64,000 nt of DNA from Phanerodontia chrysosporium (taxonomy: Eukaryota; Basidiomycota; Agaricomycetes; Polyporales; Phanerochaetaceae). Within the stretch, counting starts at the first letter, position 1. The number at the start of each line of letters is the position of its first letter. A model generated the notes under the pieces. It did no database searches. It was given only the letters and a program-made list of their open reading frames with translations, and was not told the DNA's origin. The DNA is taken from contig MJGA01000051.1 of assembly GCA_001910725.1 (NCBI GenBank), positions 52,617 through 116,616 of the forward strand. The letters run 5' to 3'. Below are positions 56,809 to 64,000 of this stretch, piece by piece. A program made the translations under genes and the position numbers.

Positions 56809-58336
56809 TTAGATTCGCTCACAAACAATGCTCATTATTGCATCTGAGACCTCTCTGCCCTGCTCCGAGATTGAACGCACATCGAGGTTCTTGCTAACAA
56901 TACGCAGGAGCCCTGAAGTTGACAGCTTGTGAAGGGCGTTGGTGAGAATGTCAGTATAAGCCCTGATGAGGTATTGGTCGTCGGAGCCGTACACGAGCCG
57001 GAAGACGACGTCTGACAGGCCCCTCCAGTCCTGAAGCTGAAGAACGGTCTCCTGAAGCTGATGCAGCGCTTGGCGGACGCTTTCCTGCTCCAGGTGGTAG
57101 TACCCAGGCTTTTGGAACACCCAAGACGTGATCACGATCTGACGAAAACAAGTGTAGGGACTCTTCTGCAGGCTCGACAGCGTAGGGCAGACCATCTCAC
57201 GAAGGTCGACGTCGATAGATGCCATATCCACGTTTGTATAGAACGATTGAAGATTGCTGCATCTCGATAAATTGTACCCTTGTACGCAGGACTGGAACCG
57301 TGATCCTAGCCAAGTTCAGAGTCAGCGTTACTAGTCGTTTGGTTGATGATTCACAACACATACCTGATCCGATGACCACCACCGGCATACTGGACAGGTA
57401 TACGAAGTGATGAAGGCGGTGCCCTCTTGTGTTCAGCAGCTTCTGTAAGCTGATGTCCTCCGCCACGGGAGCGCCGATCTCTAGCGATGTCGGTCCTCGC
57501 TCAGAACTCGCTAGGAGTGAAGGAATTGAGGCGCTGCTAGCATCATGGATGTCACTGCCGAGCCCGATGGAAGTAAAAACAGCCAGGAAGTCGAGCGGCA
57601 TTCCATTTAGCCTGCTCGAAAAGCGGAGGCGGCCAATATGGCGGAAATGTTGTATAATGCGCTGTATAGTAGTATCCCGCCCCCTCCATGGCCAACTATT
57701 GAATGCGAGTTCTTCTATCGACAGCCGCTGTGGTGGCACTGGAGTTGATTTCGTCTGTAGAACGATGTCCTCGAGGAAGATACGCTTGAGTTGGGGCAGG
57801 CATTCGAATATCTCGAATAAAACAACGGGGTCCAAAGTATTCTCGGAGTCGAGAGATTGCGGGACCGCCTGCAGGGGCATACGCAAACGGAGGCTCCGTG
57901 TCGCCAGCGGGGACATACGCAAACGGAGGCTCCGTGTCGCCATCCGGACATGGGGCGCGCCCTGCAAAAAGTCCAGGAGCATCAGGATCTCCTTCCGAAC
58001 ACCTTCGTGATCCTCAAAATGGCAGGAGCAGTAACAGAGTGCGCATTTCCGTTTGTGAGAAGCGTCGACACAAGCTCCATCGATGACTGGACCGTGCGTG
58101 AAGATGAGGTCGTGGAAGAGATGGCATATCGCGAGGTCCCTCCATGTTCTTGACACGAGAGCACACGTGCTGAGATTTCGCTGGTCCCCTTCGAACCGTC
58201 TGTGTCTGTCCCAGTACGATATCTCCTCCGTACGAAGGATGGCAAAGACGTTGTCGAGAATATCTCCACAGAGTATCCCGGTGCTGGATGAGAACTTCGT
58301 GGATAAGGTCGGACTGCCCCCGCGTTCAGCTTCCAT
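56809..58336 (-). CDS. F-box-like protein
   Basis: Two exons (58336-57364 and 57305-56809, 58-nt intron) give 489 residues. Residues about 22-75 (GDILDNVFAILRTEEISYW, then NLSTCALVSRTWRDLAICHL) fit the F-box-like domain of the large agaricomycete families, which recruit substrates to SCF ubiquitin ligases. The rest has leucine-rich, repeat-like spacing (FEIFECLPQLKRIFLEDIVL, SIEELAFNSWPW) without a canonical LRR consensus. Within it is a 12-residue tandem duplication, ATRSLRLRM-x-PL. The target is unknown. Confidence 0.75.
57878..57942 (-). repeat. 36-bp tandem duplication inside the F-box gene
   Basis: A 29-bp identical core starts at 57878 and again at 57914, period 36 bp, so the frame is kept and 12 residues are doubled. 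The near-identity of the copies implies a recent event. Confidence 0.85.
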
Positions 58337-59664
58337 TACGCTACGTCTGCAGCGGCAAACTCGATTGCGATTCTGAAAGAAACTTATGAGATGAGAAAGA
58401 CGGTACGTATCGAATCACACTTGCAAGCAGGTGGCGGTTGCAGTACAAGCGACTGTTTGCTAGAAGCGCGGACGCAAGTCTAAACGTGCGAACAATATAC
58501 AACTTTAACGGCAAGTCGACGGGATCGATAAGATAATGGCTCACTGTATATATCGTCGGAGCGTGGTGAGAGGAGCTATGGTCGCTGAACCAGTCGCACG
58601 ATCACAGCACTTGCGCTCTAGACCTGTCGTAGGCTGTAGACATCTGTGACCATGCCATTCACGTCTCGGTGCGTTCGAGCAATAGCACGCAACGGCTCGA
58701 TCGATGCATATGTCCCCGCACCACCTTCGGACGTCTCTGAAGCTAGGCGTGGATTCTGCCGTGCTCCGACTGTGCAGTTAGCTGACCCGCTTCTTGCACC
58801 GTAATGTGTCTGCCCGATACCGCACGAAAGCCTTTCGGTAGTGCGGCCGCGCAGGACCCACGCTCGCAGAAACAAAACTATATCCTGCAGCCAGGAAAGG
58901 TGGTGCGACGGAGCTTTCCGATCGTCGTCGGATGCCCAAAATGACAGCATGCGACTTGAAGTAGAGAGGAACGAGCAATGTGAACGCAAAGGTTGGGTGC
59001 GGCGCTGAGGCTGCGGCTGCAGCTCTCTCTTGGGACGAACACAGCCAAGCGGGGTTAGCGTTGGAGGGTGACAGCGACGCATGGGGACCGCAGGCGGTCC
59101 CGTGCAGTAGAGTGGCATCGACCCGAAGGTAAGGATGTCGTGCCTAACCTTTCCTTGACCGGGTTAGCAGAGCTCAGGTTCAAGAGCATACTCTAAGCTT
59201 AGCACGCACGAGGAACGCCGTGCTGAAGTTGCCGCGTGTGCCATGGATGCTCATCTTGGAATAGCAGACAACCCTGACATAAGCACTGGTAAGCAAGCCG
59301 GAGACAGCAACATGACTTTTGCGGTGCCACATCAAGGCACTTCGGAATCCACACGTCTGATACGAAAGAATAATTCCTGAGTACGACTTCTAGGCAGCCA
59401 TCGAGGCTTTGAATGTTCAATGTCTTCGGGTAGAGGTATCTCTTTGAAGTTACATGACGCGTCCTTCGTGTGCACGGTCGTAGGTGCTCGGGCGCCTGAG
59501 GATGTGGACAGTCAGTGCAGTTGACTCACCAATATTCCAGCCAATGGCGTCCGGTCCATTTGTTTCGCGTCATCTCAATACCAACAGCTTGTAAAGGTAT
59601 CGATATTATGCCCGCGGCGAGACACTAGCATTTTTCAGCGACGAATCTCTATTGTATCAACACG
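58337..59664. other. intergenic
   Basis: F-box gene promoter side and QCR2 3' flank. Open stretches at 58618-59118 lack coding character; nothing else was recognised. Confidence 0.35.
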
Positions 59665-61095
59665 TCACAGGCCGAGCTCGTCAGCGTACGGCAGCGCCTT
59701 GATGTCACCGACGGCAACGTATGTGGGCTTCGACTTGAGGAGCGAAGAGGCCGCCTGTACAATGCGAAGTGAGCAAAGCGTAGAGGTCGCGCAGAAAATA
59801 GGCTTACGTTGGCAACAGCAGAAGTGTTCACACCGTCGAACGCGCCGAGGACCTGCTCGAGCTTGGGGGCGGAGCCAGCAAGAAGCTGGGTCCCGAAGAG
59901 CGCCGCGGCGCCGACCTTGTCCTCGCTTGTGGAGGCGGCGTAGAACTTGACCTTAGCAGCCGCACGCTTGACCTCCTCGTCCTTGACGTTCGCGGCGTCC
60001 TTGAGTGCCTTCACGGCGGCCTGGCCCGCAGCCTTCACCTGCTCGGCGGTCTCACCCTGGACCAGGAGACCAAAGAGCGCTGCGTCGGAGTACGGGAGGA
60101 GCACAGCCTCAACGGACGAGCCCTCGGGGATGGCGGCGGCGATGGGCGAGAGGCTCTTCGACCACTTGATGGCGCGCTTCGTGGAGAGGTGTGCGGTCAG
60201 CACCGCGACCTCGGGCGCGAGCTGGCCAGTCGTGCCGAAGCCGATGAACACGGTTTGCGGGCCGCCGTGGCCCTCGACGCGGGTCTCGCCGCCAAAGTAC
60301 TTGCTCGGAGACGAGCTTGGCGCAGCGTTTGCAGAGAGCTTGCCGAGAGACTTCTCGAGGAGGTGGGTGAGAGTCTCCTGCGAGATGCCGGTGCCAAGAA
60401 CGGCAATGTTGCCCTTGGAGAAGACGGAGGACGCGTACTCCTTGATAGCCTCGACATCAACGGGGTCGTGCTCAGCCGAGAGGAGGGGCGCGCCAAGGCC
60501 GTTGCGGAAGGCGAGGATGTGCGCGAGCTCAAGAGCGCGAGTGGCGGGGTTGGACGCGGCGGCAGCAGACTCGGCAGCGCAGACGGGCGCGACGTACTCC
60601 TGGAGCTCGTGACGGGTGAACTTTGCGTCGGTGACGAACGAGGAAAGGACGTCCACGAAGTAGTTCCTGACACCCGGGTGAGGAGAAACATAGGTGACGA
60701 GGACGTTCAACTCACTCGTCGCCGCGCAAAAACTCTGCTGTCAAAGCCAAGTGCTCCCTCGACAAGGTCGAAGACAGGACACCGCCGTACAATTCAGCTT
60801 CACGGATTGTCGCGAGACCGGAACGCTTGCCCGTGCTCTGTGTGCCACGGTTTCAGTTCGTCCACTTCGTAGACTTTGTAGCAAGAACCCGCACCTTGAA
60901 GGCAAAGTTGGTAAGGGCGTGGGCGACGCCAGGTTTGTTCTGGTACCGACTGCCAGCCTTGACGAGGAAGGTGACGGTCGAGGTCGGTTCGCCGTTGTCT
61001 GCCGCGGCGACCTTCACGCCAGCAGCGTCGACGACGGTTGCAAAGTTGCGCACAGCGCGGGTCGCACGCGACGCAGATGTCCTCGCGGCCAGCAT
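59665..61095 (-). CDS. QCR2: ubiquinol-cytochrome c reductase core protein 2
   Basis: Four exons (61095-60895, 60837-60716, 60666-59808, 59754-59665) give 423 residues. A mitochondrial presequence (MLAARTSASRATRAVRNFAT) precedes an M16-like N-domain: VTFLVKAGSRYQ, ALTNFAFKSTGKRS, REAELYGGVLSSTLSREHLA. As usual for core 2, the zinc-binding HxxEH is absent. Then come the linker and C-domain (VFIGFGTTGQLAPEVAVL, AAALFGTQLLAGSAPKLEQV) and an ending KPTYVAVGDIKALPYADELG. It is a structural matrix-side subunit of complex III. QCR6 of the same complex lies about 8 kb away. Confidence 0.93.
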
Positions 61096-61544
61096 GGTGG
61101 TAGACGAATGAGAGCAGAGAGCAGACGGTCGCGCTCAACGCGGCCGACGTCGAGGATTGCCCGGATTTGACCGAGTGTAAGCGCCTGTTACTTCATTCAG
61201 ACAATTCAACAGCATACAATCCCTGTAACATATCTCTCCTCTGTTTTGATGCTCATTCTGTCTATTTATTCACTTTCTCATTTGAATTCTTACTGCAGGA
61301 ATAGGGCCAACGGGCTCACAGACTGCGAGAAACTGGCAGGAAAACCGTGTTGCTTCATTAGGAAGGTGCGATTAGCGCTGGCTGTACCTGTCCCCGCTTC
61401 GTGTCTCTCCGCATCTGGAGGCTGACCATGACTGTCCCCTGGCTGACAACCTCTGAGCTCAAGCATAAAATGCTGCATCTGCAACCTTTAGGCTTTCTCG
61501 CCACCCCTCTACCTTGCACGCTGGAGACTGGCTGCTCCGTGAAA
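61096..61544. other. intergenic, promoter side of QCR2
   Basis: No additional feature was recognised. The start of the next gene on the plus strand could lie in here. Confidence 0.35.
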
Positions 61545-63727
61545 CTCTTGCGCCAGGCGCGCTCCCTCGACGCTCTGCGAACGTCTCGCTAATGGCCCCA
61601 GGCTTAGCAGGCCTCACTCGCACCACGTTGGCTCGCAAACGCATCCCATCCGTGCGCGCAAGGATGCGCTCTTGATTGGCCCAGGTGGCGAAATCGTGGC
61701 CGCGTATGGAGTTGGTGATGGTATACCTGCGATCCCGCAGGTAGTCACCGGCCGTTTGCAGCAGTACACTGCAGCAGCTAGTCCCCAGGCGACGGTGGCA
61801 GCAGACCAACAAAGTGTTTCTCCTACAGTGAGTTGTGCTGCACCATGTCCTTGGGGGAAGCAACTGACTTCTGACGGTTTGCAGGGTCTCACGACCGTCC
61901 CGAGCATCGTGCCCTTACCCTCTGCAACGACTGCAATCGACCCGCTGAGTTCGGCATCGCTATCTGGCACCCCGACACTTTTTACGCAGCTGGCTACGTC
62001 TAGTCCTTTCTCGAGTTCGACCTCGGCCCTTCGAGTACTCTGACTAGCAGTGTCTCTTCTTCGACGTCGATTTCCTCAACGACTATTTCACCAACATCGA
62101 GCATCTCCTCGTCGTCGTCTTCTATTGCTGCTTTCACATCTGTCTCTCTTTCTAGCTCTGGCACTCCTTCTGCTATCGTTGCTCCGACGCATTCTGGACC
62201 CCTGACCATCGACAACTTTATCTTGGCATTGCGCTTGCTTCCATATTCGTCGCAGCTCTCCTCGTCGCTCTCGCCGTTTATCTCTATCGTATATGCGCCG
62301 CATCTCGTCGCCGGCGTCGGAGAGCAGGAATTATTTGGCCTTGGGACCGCAAGAAACACGACAACGAAGACGGCCTCCCGGGAGAAAGCACTTATGATTA
62401 CGGACGTTTTGGCGCGTCGAACGGCGAGCCGAAAGATCGCGTCGATGGCGAGCTCCCCGATCCTCGCTATACTGGGCGGTCATACGCCGAGCGTCAGCTC
62501 GCACATGGGCTCTACGATATCCCTATCACCGCAAGTCCGTTTCGCCCAGTGCTCTGCCGCACATGACGACGATCCCTGATCTCGAACCTGAGCTTGGCCT
62601 CCTGCAAGTCGCCAACTACGTCCCTGGCGATATATCAAGTGACGACGGCAGCCGTGCAAACTCCCGTCAGGGCGTTATCACTGACCGTGCTCCGCTGGCC
62701 TCTGCTTCTCCTGCCGCTGAACAGTGGAGTGTCTACGGGCCCGAAGACGGTTTTCAGCAACCCGTGGTCCCGCTGCGGGTCAAGTCTCGGGAAGGCCTTG
62801 GAATAGTGACCGAGGGTAGCGTCGTTGATCCATCTCCGGAGGAGGTGCACGCAAGCGTCGAAGAACAGAAGGAGGCGTCTGCAGCCCAAGACAGTTGGAC
62901 GGCGTCTCTCCGGTCCAATATCGCACATGCGCTTCAGGTCGTCGTTAGCAGCGCCTCCAAAGCATCGTTAGCCAGTATGCCCCGTGCGCCCGAGAAGCAT
63001 GACCATCCGACTGAAGTTACCAGAAATCCGTTCGACGATCCGACGTCATCCACGACCAGCCTACCCGCAGTGACCACGGATATAGCGACCCCTCGGTGCA
63101 CGGAGTGTCTTTCTCCTGGCGACGAGCCGTTCTGGGCTCCTCAGACAGGCCACCATGTCTCTGTGAATGGCTGAAGCAGAAGAATCTCCCCGTTCCTCCG
63201 TCGATGCAGCAGCACACCCACCTCGCCGTACCTTCTCCTGCTCCGGATCTTCGCCACTCGGCGCAGCGCCGTCTCCAATGAGCCACTACGACTCTCCTGG
63301 CGGCTCCTCGAAGGGTTCGCACAGTCCGATTTCGAGCTCCCGCAGATCCCGACATCGCGCCGCGTTCGCAGTCGTCCTGCAGCAGGTCATCGATCGGAAG
63401 CGCCTCCAACGCGGTCGCTCCAAGAAGCAGCTCATGACGCCACGGACGCCGCGCTACGGCAGCACGCCGCTCGTCCGCGCAGGATCGACGTGTACCGTAG
63501 GCTCGGACATGTCGCGCTGCGGCAGCACGGACAGTGCGTCGTCGGGGCCGCTGACCGACCAGGAGCAGTTTGCCGTGCGAATGCTAAAGGAGCGCAGGAA
63601 ACGGGTCATGGACTCGCAGCGAGTCGCTGCAAAGCATTCGTTGAGCCGACCGAGTGTCCGGCTGGGGTCTCGGCGGCGGCCCAAGGCTGGTCCTCGCACG
63701 CCTGCTGTCGATGCATCTGTTCCTTGA
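61545..63727 (+). CDS. Ser/Thr-rich single-pass membrane protein, structure unresolved
   Basis: A clear 57-nt intron (61828-61884) joins ALLIGPGGEIVAAYGVGDG...VSPT to GLTTVPSIVPLPSATT. A very Ser/Thr-rich stretch follows (SVSSSTSISSTTISPTSS), then PLTIDNF and a membrane helix (GIALASIFVAALLVALAVYL) with a basic stop-transfer RRRRRR, and a long cytoplasmic part. The reading changes frame about 62040, 62225, 62540 and 63150. A 50-nt intron (weak donor) and a GC-AG intron (ACC|GCAAGT, about 62 nt) could explain two of these; the others have no good splice pair. It resembles Mid2/Wsc-like wall-sensor architecture, without sequence identity to a named family. The start codon was not found. It is either an intron-rich gene that I could not resolve or a decaying one. 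Confidence 0.4.
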
Positions 63728-63858
63728 TCCTGTGCACTCCTACCTGTCATGCTCCGCCCTCGCCTGGTCCCATTCCAATAAACTATTTTGCATTCACCTC
63801 CCAACTGGAGATCTGTGTTGCACCCAACAGCCTACAAGTACAATTCCGGCACACAACA

Positions 63859-64000
63859 TCAAATACGGGTAGGAGTAGGATCGGGCAGTCGACGCGCATG
63901 AACGGTGTAGTAATAATACACGAGGCCACGGACGGTCTCGAGCTCGAGCTTGACCGCGCGGATGAGCGCATCAACCTCGGCGACGTGGCGCAAGAACTCG
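63859..64000 (-). CDS. C-terminal end of an unidentified protein (partial)
   Basis: From the window edge the minus strand is open for 46 codons to TGA at 63859-63861: EFLRHVAEVDALIRAVKLEL, ETVRGLVYYYTVHARR, LPDPTPTRI. The first part is a regular amphipathic helix, possibly coiled coil. I do not recognise it. Confidence 0.4.
   Translation of the reverse strand, partial: EFLRHVAEVDALIRAVKLELETVRGLVYYYYTVHARRLPDPTPTRI

Overview
The window reads as nuclear DNA of a filamentous basidiomycete, most likely a wood- or litter-associated agaricomycete. Genes are packed on both strands and split by many introns of about 45-65 nt with GT(R)NGY donors. Several families are typical of Agaricomycetes: DUF6534 membrane proteins, NRPS-like adenylate-forming reductases, GMC oxidoreductases, a Kre9-like GPI protein and a dynamin family with a long low-complexity insert. 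All gene models were built by hand by joining exons in frame. Nearly all close without a frameshift, so the assembly here looks good.

Layout. 0-5 kb: end of an unknown gene, an N-terminally short C2H2 zinc-finger gene with its own TATA box, a possible decayed membrane-protein gene and a decayed C2H2 copy. 5.4-13.6 kb: a flavin monooxygenase convergent with a Hos3-type histone deacetylase, then a GMC oxidoreductase. 14.9-15.8 kb: the full-length C2H2 paralogue. 16.8-25.4 kb: two dynamin-like genes head to head. The minus copy has lost every GTPase motif; the plus copy is intact and carries FG-like and GLEBS-like sequence between stalk and GED. Two more dynamin scraps lie at 21.2 and 39.3 kb. 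26-30.3 kb: a hemerythrin-domain gene with an inverted broken fragment of itself, and a DUF6534 gene. 31-37 kb: TDP1 with ubiquitin/SUMO-binding-like motifs, a Kre9-like GPI protein and a second DUF6534 gene. 37.9-38.6 kb: a two-exon gene of unknown function. 39.6-48.4 kb: a second GMC oxidoreductase, an intact Tc1 element and an NRPS-like carboxylate reductase. 49-61 kb: a secreted histidine phosphatase, QCR6 divergent from DIS3, an F-box gene and QCR2. 61.5-64 kb: a Ser/Thr-rich membrane-protein gene of unresolved structure and the end of an unidentified gene.

How the genes relate. DIS3 (RNA exosome), QCR2 and QCR6 (respiratory complex III), HOS3 and TDP1 are housekeeping. The redox genes (FMO, two GMCs, A-T-R reductase) could act on small aromatic or aliphatic acids, aldehydes and alcohols, but nothing in the sequence ties them into one pathway. 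The most unusual content is the dynamin family. The intact protein has nucleoporin-like sequence where classical dynamins have a PH domain, and its neighbour looks like a dead-GTPase sister. GC-AG introns are also unusually common (six of roughly 130 introns placed).
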